A DNA stretch of 64,000 nt, from contig LR882958.1 in NCBI GenBank assembly GCA_904830895.1, forward strand, positions 1,854,001 through 1,918,000. The letters run 5' to 3'. The position numbers and the translations under genes are program-made. Of this stretch, positions 8,691 to 17,576 are shown in pieces. Numbering within the stretch: the stretch's first letter is position 1; the number at the start of each line of letters is the position of its first letter. The stretch is from Planktothrix rubescens CCAP 1459/22. GTDB lineage: Bacteria; Cyanobacteriota; Cyanobacteriia; Cyanobacteriales; Microcoleaceae. Below the pieces are notes generated by a model. The model worked only from the letters and a program-made list of their open reading frames with translations. It was not told where the DNA came from and did not search any database.

Positions 8691-9797
8691 TTACTTTTTC
8701 TTTTGCAATTCCTTTAGGACAGCTTGGGATTTTTGCACTCCTTCAGTATTTCCTTGTTGTTGATAAAGTTCCAGAGCTTTTTGGAAAAACGTGATCGCCT
8801 GTGTCTCCCGACTCCCCCGACCTTTAAGGGCCATTCCCATACCAAAATGGGCGGAAGCATCATCGGGATTATTTTCAATCACCCGACGATAACTAATAAT
8901 CGCCCCGACATAATCTTCTTTTGCTAGTTGAATTTCACCGAGGGCTGCATTGGCCGCCATCAGGGTCGGTTTTAAGGCTAAAGCCCGTTGATAGGCTTGG
9001 CTGGCGGCTTCAAAGTTCTGTTCCACCCTGAAAATTTCACCGATTTGGAATTGCACATCGCCATCCCGGGGGGCGAGTTGGGCGGCTTTTTCAAAGGCTG
9101 CAATTCCGCCATTGCGATCGCCATATTTTAATAAAGCGGCCCCTAATTTAATCTGGACACTGGCTTCATTCGGGGCTAACATCTCCGCCTGTTGCAGCAC
9201 TTCTAAGGCTTTGCTGACGTTCTCTTGCTTCAGAAAAGCCATTCCCATAGCAGAATAGGCTTGCCAATTGCGCGGATCAACGGTCAGGAGGGTTTGATAG
9301 GCTCGGATTGCCCCCGCATAGTCCCCTTTACGGAATAGGGTAGCCGCTAATCCCTGGTGAGCCGGGATGTTGTCTCGTTTGAGCATGGTGGCTCGACGAT
9401 AGGCGTCCGCGGCCGCATCATATTGTTTTAAATTGGCGAGGGTAAACCCTAAACCGTACTGAAAATCAGCATTATTCGGTTCTAGGATTAAGGCGTTTTG
9501 ATAATATTGGGCGGCCACTTGGAAGTTACCGCGTAATGCTTCTAGGTAGGCAATCCCAGAATAAATTTTAGGGTTTCTAGGATCTAAACTAACGGCCTGG
9601 GTATAGATGCTAATGGCATTTTCTACATCTCCAGAATCCACCAACTTCCGACCCTGTTCTAACAAATCGTTAAGCTGTTTGTTAGCTTGGGGGTTGGCTT
9701 GAGCTACAATTTCCGTAGCTTGAGTAATTTGGGGTGTACTTATAGCAATCACAGCCATAAATACACTACTGATTAATAATTGAGTTCGATTTAACAC
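8691..9797 (-). CDS. Exported TPR-repeat protein
   Basis: 368 residues. A signal peptide (LLISSVFMAVIAISTPQITQA) precedes about eight tandem 34-residue tetratricopeptide repeats, e.g. AISIYTQAVSLDPRNPKIYS, AAQYYQNALILEPNNADF, ALEVLQQAEMLAPNEASV and ASQAYQRALALKPTLMAA. TPR arrays bind partner proteins; this one should act in the periplasm or lumen. The partner cannot be named. Gene stands alone with its start facing rsmA. Confidence 0.85.
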   Translation of the reverse strand: MLNRTQLLISSVFMAVIAISTPQITQATEIVAQANPQANKQLNDLLEQGRKLVDSGDVENAISIYTQAVSLDPRNPKIYSGIAYLEALRGNFQVAAQYYQNALILEPNNADFQYGLGFTLANLKQYDAAADAYRRATMLKRDNIPAHQGLAATLFRKGDYAGAIRAYQTLLTVDPRNWQAYSAMGMAFLKQENVSKALEVLQQAEMLAPNEASVQIKLGAALLKYGDRNGGIAAFEKAAQLAPRDGDVQFQIGEIFRVEQNFEAASQAYQRALALKPTLMAANAALGEIQLAKEDYVGAIISYRRVIENNPDDASAHFGMGMALKGRGSRETQAITFFQKALELYQQQGNTEGVQKSQAVLKELQKKK

Positions 9798-9978
9798 GGC
9801 CTATTTTGTGTGAGAAGTTGAGCGAGTTGTCACTGGAGTTCCTAACCGATGGTTAGGGGTGAAATTGATACTGACATACTTCGGGCCATTTGTGAAGCTA
9901 TCCGGTTGATCGGATTTCCCTGATTTTAAGGGGTTGTATCTCCCCTGATAGGGGTCAATAAAATTGAACCTCGGATCT

Positions 9979-10055
9979 GATCCCCCTAAATCCCCATTAA
10001 AAAGGGGGACTTTGACTGTCCGCTCCCCCCATTAGTAAGGGGGGTTAGGGGGGTC
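9979..10055. repeat. Two G/C-run inverted repeats in the TPR-rsmA intergenic region
   Basis: The 327-bp gap between divergent genes holds two palindromes: 9979-10010 (GATCCCCCTAAATCCCC paired with AAAAAGGGGGAC) and 10022-10055 (GCTCCCCCC paired with GGGGGGTTAGGGGGGTC). This C-run/G-run type is dispersed in many cyanobacterial genomes; a related one lies inside the element at 24520-24648. A small CCCC-TGATA-GGGG palindrome precedes them. No RNA gene or small ORF was seen in the gap. Confidence 0.75.
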
Positions 10056-10124
10056 TTCCCAGGGTGCAAGTCAAATTATTGTTAGTTTCCCAGTCTATTT
10101 TTAACCTTTTATTTAATTATTTAT

Positions 10125-10961
10125 ATGCGATCGCCCCAACCCCGCAAACAATTCGCTCAACATTGGTTACGCAGTGAAAAAGCCCTGAGTAAAATTGTTA
10201 AATCTGCCTTATTATCCCCATCGGATTGTCTATTGGAAATTGGCCCAGGAACAGGCATTCTCACGACTCAATTATTATCGGTAGCTCGGTCGGTTGTGGC
10301 AGTGGAAATTGATCGGGATTTATCTCAAAATCTAGTTAAAAGATTCGGCAATCGGGATAATTTTTTATTACTAGAAGGAGATATTCTTACTTTAGATATC
10401 GACGGTCAACTCCAAGGGTTTCCTAATTTCCAAAATCCGAATAAAGTTGTTGCTAATATTCCCTATAATATTACCGGGCCGATTGTTGAACAATTGTTAG
10501 GAACCATTTCTGAGCCTAATCCTCACCCATACCAATTAATTGTACTATTAGTTCAAAAAGAAGTCGCCCAACGCATCACCGCCAATGCTGGATCTAAAAC
10601 CTTCGGGGCGTTGTCGGTGCGAGTCCAATATCTGGCTAACTGTGAATATATCTGTGATGTCCCCGCCAAGGCCTTTTATCCAGCCCCTAAAGTCGATTCT
10701 GCGGTACTGCGTTTATGTCCCCGTCCCATTGCCCATCCCGCCAATAACCCCCAATATTTGGAAACCTTACTCAAATTAGGATTTTCCAGTAAACGAAAAA
10801 TGTTAAGAAATAATTTACAAAGTGTGATCAGTCGAGATCAATTAACCCAATTACTGGAACAATTAGAGATTAACCCCCAAGTTCGCGCCGAAGACCTCAG
10901 CGTTGAACAATGGGTTAATTTAACTAACTTGATGGAAATAACTGATTTAGTCACCGATTAA
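10125..10961 (+). CDS. rsmA: 16S rRNA (adenine1518/1519-N6)-dimethyltransferase
   Basis: Dimethylates two adjacent adenines in the 3' terminal hairpin of 16S rRNA during small-subunit maturation. The N-terminus RKQFAQHWLRS matches the family's K.LGQ.FL block, LEIGPGTGILT binds S-adenosylmethionine, and NIPYNI is the catalytic motif IV. The C-terminal FSSKRKMLRNNL helix bundle contacts rRNA. Length 278 is usual. The start codon overlaps a HIP1 octamer. ispE follows after 44 bp on the same strand, a common cyanobacterial arrangement. Confidence 0.95.
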   Translation: MRSPQPRKQFAQHWLRSEKALSKIVKSALLSPSDCLLEIGPGTGILTTQLLSVARSVVAVEIDRDLSQNLVKRFGNRDNFLLLEGDILTLDIDGQLQGFPNFQNPNKVVANIPYNITGPIVEQLLGTISEPNPHPYQLIVLLVQKEVAQRITANAGSKTFGALSVRVQYLANCEYICDVPAKAFYPAPKVDSAVLRLCPRPIAHPANNPQYLETLLKLGFSSKRKMLRNNLQSVISRDQLTQLLEQLEINPQVRAEDLSVEQWVNLTNLMEITDLVTD

Positions 10962-11005
10962 AATAGTTTTTCTCCTGTCTTTTCTGTCTCTAATTCCGAA
11001 TAAAA

Positions 11006-11953
11006 ATGCGTTCCTATTCTTTAATTGCTCCGGCAAAAATCAACCTTTACTTAGAAATTATAGGCGATCGCCCCGACGGATATCACGAACTGGCGATGGT
11101 TTTACAAAGTATCAGTTTAGCCGATCAAATTGATATTCAACCGATTGGAATTGACACCATTATTGTCCGTTGTGATCATGCAGAAGTTCCCAATGATCAT
11201 ACCAATTTAGCCTATCGGGCGGCGGCATTATTAACTCAACAATTCCCCGAAGCTATGGCACAATTTGGGGGAGTAGAAATTAACATCAAAAAAAATATTC
11301 CCATTGCCGCCGGGTTAGCCGGAGGTTCCACCGATGCGGCTGCGGTTTTAGTCGGTTTAGATCTGATGTGGCAATTAGGCTTAACTCAAAGCGAATTAGA
11401 AGTATTAGGGGCTCAAATTGGTTCCGATGTTCCCTTTTGTATTCAAGGAGGAACGGCTTTAGCCACCGGACGGGGGGAAGAACTTTCTCCTTTGAAAAAT
11501 TTAGATAATTTATATGTGGTTTTAGCCAAACATCGTCACCTAGGAATTTCTACGATTTGGGCTTATCAAACCTATCGTCAACAGTTTAGCCAAACCTATA
11601 TTTCCCAAGCTCAAGATTTAGAAACCCGTCAACACCGAGTCCATTCGGGGCCGATGGTTTCTGCTATCATGCACGCAGACGGCTCGGCCATTGGTAAATT
11701 ACTGCACAATGATTTAGAGAAAGTCGCCTTACCCGAACATCCTCAAGTATTGGAACTGCGAGAGGCTTTTGAGTCTCAGGGAGTTCTGGGAACGATGATG
11801 TCCGGTTCCGGGCCAACGGTTTTCGCCTTAACAGAATCTGAAGCCGAAGCATTACGGGTTTTAGAAGCAGTTAAAACCCAAATAGCTAACCCAGAATTGG
11901 ATTTTTGGACAGCAAAATTTGTCTCCACTGGTATTCGTTTAGCCCAATCATAA
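11006..11953 (+). CDS. ispE: 4-diphosphocytidyl-2-C-methyl-D-erythritol kinase
   Basis: ATP-dependent phosphorylation of CDP-ME in the MEP isoprenoid pathway, needed for carotenoids and phytol. A GHMP kinase: APAKINLYLEI at the N-terminus, the ATP loop IPIAAGLAGGSTDAAA near residue 95-110, and GTMMSGSGPTVFAL in the C-terminal half. 315 residues is full length. It lies between rsmA and a DUF3082 gene, only 3 bp before the latter, so the three probably form an operon. Confidence 0.95.
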   Translation: MRSYSLIAPAKINLYLEIIGDRPDGYHELAMVLQSISLADQIDIQPIGIDTIIVRCDHAEVPNDHTNLAYRAAALLTQQFPEAMAQFGGVEINIKKNIPIAAGLAGGSTDAAAVLVGLDLMWQLGLTQSELEVLGAQIGSDVPFCIQGGTALATGRGEELSPLKNLDNLYVVLAKHRHLGISTIWAYQTYRQQFSQTYISQAQDLETRQHRVHSGPMVSAIMHADGSAIGKLLHNDLEKVALPEHPQVLELREAFESQGVLGTMMSGSGPTVFALTESEAEALRVLEAVKTQIANPELDFWTAKFVSTGIRLAQS

Positions 11954-11956
11954 ACC

Positions 11957-12292
11957 ATGACTAAAACTACTCCTAAAACCTCTGAAATTTCCTCAAAAAC
12001 TGATTCAGTTAATTTATTCCGTTGTATTAGTAATGCAGGGATTTATGCCGCCGTTGCCTTCGGTTTGTATAATGTAACCCATGCTATTTCTGGAAAGTTT
12101 GCAGCCAAACCTATCCATTCTGAGAATTTTACCGTGATCCAAATGTCAGCAGCCGTTCGGACTCTGGTGGTTGGTGTATTGACGATGGGAACGGTTTTAT
12201 TTTCTTTCCTGGCTGTAGGATTAATTGGATTAGCATTATACGTTAGTATTCAAAGGTTAATTAAACCTAAGATTCCTTCCTCTGATGGTTGA
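11957..12292 (+). CDS. DUF3082-like small membrane protein
   Basis: 111 residues with two predicted membrane segments (about residues 27-43 and 70-97) and a disordered Ser/Thr/Lys-rich N-terminus. Composition and position directly after ispE fit the cyanobacterial DUF3082 family, though I assign this from memory of the family rather than a search. Function unknown. The 3-bp spacing after the ispE stop suggests translational coupling. Confidence 0.65.
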   Translation: MTKTTPKTSEISSKTDSVNLFRCISNAGIYAAVAFGLYNVTHAISGKFAAKPIHSENFTVIQMSAAVRTLVVGVLTMGTVLFSFLAVGLIGLALYVSIQRLIKPKIPSSDG

Positions 12293-12303
12293 AAACCGTA
12301 GTC

Positions 12304-12387
12304 AGGCGTTCACGCCTCTAATCTAAGCTAATCTAAGCCCTGAAGGGCTTACTACCGTAGTATATTTTAGGGAGCGAGGACGCTCCC
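12304..12387. repeat. Three consecutive short hairpins (dispersed palindromes)
   Basis: AGGCGTTCACGCCT (12304-12317), AAGCCCTGAAGGGCTT (12335-12350) and GGGAGCGAGGACGCTCCC (12370-12387) follow one another between the convergent DUF3082 and WD40 genes. ACTAC/GTAGT motifs lie between them. The middle hairpin shares its core with the repeat at 806-896. They could fold into a multi-stem transcript end, but they look more like clustered insertions of small palindromic elements. Confidence 0.75.
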
Positions 12388-12429
12388 ACTACAGATCGGT
12401 TGAAATTAATTTGGGAAAGAAAATAGAGC

Positions 12430-15400
12430 CTATTGACAAACTTTCAAACGTTCTCGCTCATCTGGACGATTAACAAAGTAACTTGATAACCAATTACAAC
12501 CTCTTTCCAGTAGTTCATCTAAGTTTTGAGGAACAGACCAAACTACAACTTTATTATCTTCTCCAACAATCGCCACATATCGCCAGTCAGGACTAAAACG
12601 TGCAACAATTCCATAGTCAGGATGAGGGTTAACTTCCCATCGAGCTAATTTCCGACCGAGTAAATCATAAATTTCTACTACCCCATTTTTAGTAATTATA
12701 GCGATCCTTTGTCCATCTGGACTAAAGCTAAAATATCCTAATTGGCTGACTTTCAAAACAGTTAAAATTTTACTCGACAAGTCCCAAATATATACTATTC
12801 TGTCTTGATCTATTCCAGCAATATACTGACCATCGGGGCTTAAGATTGCATTAGAAATAGAATCATAATTTTTATCCTTTAATTTTAATAAATTTTTACC
12901 CGAACTATTATTAATCAATATTGTCCCATCTTTTTCTGTTTCAACTTTAAGGTTTTCGCCAATTTGAGGGTTACTTTGAGCCGGACTTTGATTATTAGTG
13001 TTCTCAGTGTTTAATAATTGGCCTGACAAGCTCCAAGTCTGAACATTTTTATTTGTTAAGACATCAATCGTTTTACCATCCTGATTAAAATTGACACTAT
13101 CAATGTAATCTGACTGAGTTTTGATTGAATTTAAAATCTTACCTGAAAATGTCCAAACTTGAACAATTCCATCTTTTTCAATTGTAGCAATATACTTATT
13201 GTCAGGACTAAAAATAACATCTCTAACCCTATTTTTGCTATTTTTCAGTTGAGTAGCCTGACGACCTGATACATCCCAAAGGCGAATTAGACCATCTTCT
13301 CCATAAGTAATTAAACTTTTACTGTCAGGACTAAAATAAATAGAAAGTACAGTTCCTCGATGTCCTGTCAGTTCAAGCTGTTCTTGACCTGATAAATCCC
13401 AAAGACGAATTTTACCATCAGCCCCACCTGTTGCAATGAGTTGACCATTAGGGCTAAACCTCACTGATGCAATACTTCCTCTGTGTCCTTTAAGTTCTGC
13501 TATTTGTTCACCTGAAAAATTCCAAACTCTAGCAATGCCATCTGTTCCACCCGTGACTAACTGTTTACCAGTAGGACTAAAACTGACATCCAAAACACCA
13601 GATTTATGACCTTTAAGTTCTGCCAATAATTTTCCTGATATATTCCAAAGATAAGCTTTACTATCAAAGTCAATCGTTGCAACAAACTGACTATCGGAGC
13701 TAAAAATAACTCGGTAGCCATTGAGTTTTGCTATTGGCTGACCTGACCAATTCCAAATAGTAGGCTTAGAACTATTTTCTGAAGTAACAATATATTGGTG
13801 GTTAGGAGTTGTATCAACAATTGCTGAATCTATTGTAGGAGGAAGCCAATTCAATTTTGCTAAAACTTTACCAGAAAAATTTAAAATATAAGCTTCGCTT
13901 TTTTCAACTGGATGAATCAGAAGATGTTGGCTATCATGACTAAAATCGATATTCGCAAAATCACTTTTATCGTACTTAAATTCTGTTAATTTTTTTCCAA
14001 ATTTATTCCAGACACGAACAAAACCATCTTTTCCGGCTGTTGCAATATATTGACTATTAGGACTAAAAATAATCGAATTTCCAGACCCCTTATGTGCTTT
14101 AAATTTCAGTAAATATTTACCAGAAAAGTTCCAAACATGAACAAACCCATCTTCTCCTACTGCGGCAATATATTGACCATCGGGGCTAAAAACAACTTGA
14201 TTAACCACACCTTGATGTCCTTTCAACTGAGTCAAACTTTGACCTAGCCAGTTCCAGACATCTAAATCTATACTTCCCTTTGATGATGCTGTTACAAAAT
14301 ATTGATAATCAGGACTAAAGCTTAATGAGTTTAATGCTCCAAATGTATTGCGTTCATAAATGTTATCTAAAATTTGTTGTAAGCTAAAAATAGGGGTAAC
14401 TGTAGGATAATTTTTCAAAGAATGAGTATTAGACGTTATAGGCTTGAAGTCTTTACCTGTTGTTCCATTCTCCCTGAAGATGGAAGCTTGCTTAAAGGTG
14501 GGGTTTAAATTTTTAAAATCTTTACCTATTGTTACTGCCTGCATTAAGGCTTCTATAGGTTCATTACCTGAGTAAAACTGTTGTAAAGCATTTATTCCTT
14601 CATTTTCTAGTCTATTATTTTCTCCCTGTAGTATTAGCTTAAAACCAGTAAAAAATCCTATAATTATAGACAAACTAATAAGCAAAAACAATTGTTCTTT
14701 TTGTTTATTTAATTCTTCACTTTGTTTCATAAATTTTTGAGAAATTATCATAAATTTTTTAAGATATACATATAATTCTTCATTAATTTTATTCAAATTT
14801 TTATTCTGTTTATTTAAGGAATAAACTACACTTTTATTAATAAAATCATAATCTTCATAACTAATCAGTTTTTGTTCTGACCACTTTACAGCTTTCTCCA
14901 AATATTGACCTTTCAAAAGTTTAGAATTATCTCTTTTTCCTGAATTTAACCAAGCTTGTAGTTGTTTATGAGAGTAAGGCCGTGATTGATTTAATTGTTT
15001 ATCTACCCATTCTTGATCAAAGGTAAGTTGATATATTAAATTAAACGGTTGTAAAAAATTATGATCTCTAATAACTAACCCTGATAACCTTAATTTTGAT
15101 TGTTCAAAACTACCATCTACTTCAATCTTGCCCTGTTTTAGAATGTGCTGATACAATCCTAATAAACGATGAGAGATTTTTTCATTATAAAGGATGCGAT
15201 CGCGGATTGTTTTTAAATGTTCAGGCTCATCCTGAGATTCCCAATTATTGATAATATAGGTTCGCACAATCTGCTCAATATTAGGGGTTCTATTTTCTGC
15301 TTTTTCAACAACTAGCTGGCATAACTTTTGAGTCAGAAAAGGCTGTCCGCCTGTCCAATTTAAAATTTCTTTTAATATTTCTTCAGGATTATCAACAACT

Positions 15401-16065
15401 TCCCTCAACCCTTGAGTTAAAGATGATTGTGCTTCAGAAAATTCAAAACCTTTTAACTCAATGGCTTGACCAATATTAAAAGGAGTCCGTGTTTTGTCTT
15501 GAATCAAATCAGAAGGCGTTGCGACTCCTAATAAACAAAACGTTAAACGTTTATATTCTTGATTCTCTGAACGCTGATTGTAAAATGAACGAATTACGGC
15601 GAAGAATTCATCTTTAAACTTTATTTTTATAATACTGTCGATTTCATCTAAAAAAATAATTATTTTTTCTTGTAACTGAGATAAAATAATAGTTTCAATA
15701 AACTGGTTAAATTTTTGCAACGGTGATAAATAACTACATTCTTGCAACCATAATTCAAAGTTGACTTTTTGATCTAAGATTAACCCTTGAAGCAGCATAA
15801 ACATTAGATCTCCATACCATTCTTCCGCACTGCCATAACTACTAATTTTTGTCATATCAACAGATACACATTTGAATCCTTCTTGCTTTAATTTCTTTGC
15901 CATTTTAACTCGTAAACTAGATTTACCCATTTGTCGAGAGTTCAAAACATAGCAAAACTCACCATTTTTTAAAGCATTATAAAGTTCATCATCTGCTTTG
16001 CGCTTTACATAGGTAGGGTTTTGATGGTCTAAACTTCCCCCAATACTGTATCGATATCTAGCCAT
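12430..16065 (-). CDS. AAA-like/STAND ATPase with transmembrane segment and C-terminal WD40 repeats
   Basis: 1211 residues. Residues 1-340 are the cyanobacterial AAA-like domain: Walker A variant SRQMGKSS (43-50), Walker B IIIFLDEIDS (D140, E141), and TGGQPFLTQKL, typical of STAND-type switches. A helical region follows, then a membrane segment about 459-480, then 14 or 15 WD40-like blades from about 575 to 1190 (FSPDGQYIA...VWNFSGK), enough for two seven-bladed propellers. AAGGAG at 16074-16079 is a good ribosome site. The start is 28 bp after the stop of the HTH-ATPase gene, so the two form an operon. Likely a membrane-anchored sensor; ligand unknown. Confidence 0.85.
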   Translation of the reverse strand: MARYRYSIGGSLDHQNPTYVKRKADDELYNALKNGEFCYVLNSRQMGKSSLRVKMAKKLKQEGFKCVSVDMTKISSYGSAEEWYGDLMFMLLQGLILDQKVNFELWLQECSYLSPLQKFNQFIETIILSQLQEKIIIFLDEIDSIIKIKFKDEFFAVIRSFYNQRSENQEYKRLTFCLLGVATPSDLIQDKTRTPFNIGQAIELKGFEFSEAQSSLTQGLREVVDNPEEILKEILNWTGGQPFLTQKLCQLVVEKAENRTPNIEQIVRTYIINNWESQDEPEHLKTIRDRILYNEKISHRLLGLYQHILKQGKIEVDGSFEQSKLRLSGLVIRDHNFLQPFNLIYQLTFDQEWVDKQLNQSRPYSHKQLQAWLNSGKRDNSKLLKGQYLEKAVKWSEQKLISYEDYDFINKSVVYSLNKQNKNLNKINEELYVYLKKFMIISQKFMKQSEELNKQKEQLFLLISLSIIIGFFTGFKLILQGENNRLENEGINALQQFYSGNEPIEALMQAVTIGKDFKNLNPTFKQASIFRENGTTGKDFKPITSNTHSLKNYPTVTPIFSLQQILDNIYERNTFGALNSLSFSPDYQYFVTASSKGSIDLDVWNWLGQSLTQLKGHQGVVNQVVFSPDGQYIAAVGEDGFVHVWNFSGKYLLKFKAHKGSGNSIIFSPNSQYIATAGKDGFVRVWNKFGKKLTEFKYDKSDFANIDFSHDSQHLLIHPVEKSEAYILNFSGKVLAKLNWLPPTIDSAIVDTTPNHQYIVTSENSSKPTIWNWSGQPIAKLNGYRVIFSSDSQFVATIDFDSKAYLWNISGKLLAELKGHKSGVLDVSFSPTGKQLVTGGTDGIARVWNFSGEQIAELKGHRGSIASVRFSPNGQLIATGGADGKIRLWDLSGQEQLELTGHRGTVLSIYFSPDSKSLITYGEDGLIRLWDVSGRQATQLKNSKNRVRDVIFSPDNKYIATIEKDGIVQVWTFSGKILNSIKTQSDYIDSVNFNQDGKTIDVLTNKNVQTWSLSGQLLNTENTNNQSPAQSNPQIGENLKVETEKDGTILINNSSGKNLLKLKDKNYDSISNAILSPDGQYIAGIDQDRIVYIWDLSSKILTVLKVSQLGYFSFSPDGQRIAIITKNGVVEIYDLLGRKLARWEVNPHPDYGIVARFSPDWRYVAIVGEDNKVVVWSVPQNLDELLERGCNWLSSYFVNRPDERERLKVCQ

Positions 16066-16093
16066 ATAATTAACTCCTTGATATGACCATTAA

Positions 16094-17398
16094 TTAAAGA
16101 TATTGTTGAAAATATTTATAGTATAAATCGCAACGAGCTTGAGCTAAATAACCTTGTTTTTTAATTAATCCCATACTGTGTAGTTTATAAGATTGCATAG
16201 GTTCAATTTGTATAGGTTGATCTGCATTAATAACTTGCTTAAAAGCTTCACAAAGTTCTGGTTTTTGCTGCAAAGCCTCTAAATGACGTCGCAGGTGATC
16301 ATCATAAATTCCTGCTGGAGTTGCTGCATCTTCTAACAACTGATCGAATGATAAACTGTGACGAGCAAGATGATAAAATGCTAATCGTGCTAAATAAGGA
16401 TGCCCACCTATCATGTCGTATAATAAATTAATCTCCGGTGAATCTACCTTAATGTGTAATTGATGACGTTTTGCTAAATCTATCATTTGTTCTAAGGTAA
16501 ATTCGCTTAAATTAACTGGAAATCCTATATTAAACGGTGACTGATTAATGTCTAAACGTCCATAGTCTTCTGTAGAATGGACAACTAATAATCTTAGATT
16601 TTCAAAAATTTCTAAATCTTTGGCATCTTCATACCAACTTCGTAATAATGAAAAGAAATCTTGATAGATTTCAGGATAATCAAAAATTCGATCAATTTCA
16701 TCAAATCCTAAAACTAATGGTATGTCAATTTCTTCTAATAAAAACTTTAAATAATTACTGCAACTAACTTTACTACCTCGATTCCAATATTGATCAAGCT
16801 GCTCTGTAATTTGTAAGTGATCGCTCATATCAACACACAAAAAACGTAGAAAATGATCTAAACTCTTAAATGCCTCACCATCCATCTTTTGCAAGTTAAA
16901 ACGCACTGTTCGATAACCCTGCTGTTCTGCATGGTGAAGAATTCGGTTTAATAAAGATGTTTTACCTATTTGTTTTGGTGCTTTAATCCGAATTAATGCT
17001 CCTGGTTGTTCAATTTCTTCATAACAGTCGGATTCAATAGGTAAACGCTCAATATAAAAAGGGGAGTCTAAGGGAACAACCCCTTCTGGATTGTCTAGTT
17101 TCATCTTTGGTAAAGTTCCGCCAAGATACTTAGCAATGATTTCAGGATTTACATATTCAGGCTTATACTTAGCAAATAATTCCACCAAATCATTCCGAAG
17201 ACGTTCATGTTCATTCTTTTCGTTTTTAATCCCAAATATATTGCAGGCTTTTGCAATGTGCTTTCGGATGGTAGATGAATGAACATCTCGTGTTTCCGCA
17301 GTCGTTGTATCTGAATCTCCTGCAAAAAAAGGCTTTAGTGCCTGTTTGTTCTTAGGAGTCAGTTTTTCGTATGCCGTATCGAATTCTTCTTTATTCAT
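16094..17398 (-). CDS. AAA-like ATPase with N-terminal HTH (VMAP-type)
   Basis: 434 residues. Residues about 5-60 form a LuxR/NarL-like helix-turn-helix (LTPKNKQALKPFFAG...VHSSTIRKHIAKACNIFGIKN), the version found at the N-terminus of vWA-MoxR-associated and related cyanobacterial signalling proteins. Residues 110-400 are the same AAA-like domain as the downstream protein: Walker A APKQIGKTS (140-148), Walker B LVLGFDEIDR (D233, E234), and GGHPYLARLA. The C-terminal 40 residues look like a winged helix. It heads a two-gene operon with the WD40 ATPase and is divergent from a PLD-domain gene. Role in regulation or conflict is inferred only. Confidence 0.8.
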   Translation of the reverse strand: MNKEEFDTAYEKLTPKNKQALKPFFAGDSDTTTAETRDVHSSTIRKHIAKACNIFGIKNEKNEHERLRNDLVELFAKYKPEYVNPEIIAKYLGGTLPKMKLDNPEGVVPLDSPFYIERLPIESDCYEEIEQPGALIRIKAPKQIGKTSLLNRILHHAEQQGYRTVRFNLQKMDGEAFKSLDHFLRFLCVDMSDHLQITEQLDQYWNRGSKVSCSNYLKFLLEEIDIPLVLGFDEIDRIFDYPEIYQDFFSLLRSWYEDAKDLEIFENLRLLVVHSTEDYGRLDINQSPFNIGFPVNLSEFTLEQMIDLAKRHQLHIKVDSPEINLLYDMIGGHPYLARLAFYHLARHSLSFDQLLEDAATPAGIYDDHLRRHLEALQQKPELCEAFKQVINADQPIQIEPMQSYKLHSMGLIKKQGYLAQARCDLYYKYFQQYL

Positions 17399-17576
17399 AT
17401 TCTAAGTTTAGCAAAAATCCTATAAGTCTTAGTTTTGGGAATTTTTTTTCACAAAACCATTATATACAGAGTTGCTTGTGAAAGTATGGGAAGTTTTAGA
17501 CTCATTTGCAAGTTTGAAAAAAATATATTTTATGCTGAAAACGTAATCAGAAATTTCTTATTAGGAGAAATTAACT
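17399..17576. promoter_or_regulatory. Divergent control region of the ATPase operon and PLD gene
   Basis: A 178-bp AT-rich gap between divergent genes. It holds a T8 run and, before the PLD gene, AGGAGA at 17563-17568, eight bases from the ATG. No clear -35/-10 pair could be chosen. Being the only non-coding DNA shared by both directions, it is where the HTH protein would most simply bind. Confidence 0.4.
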
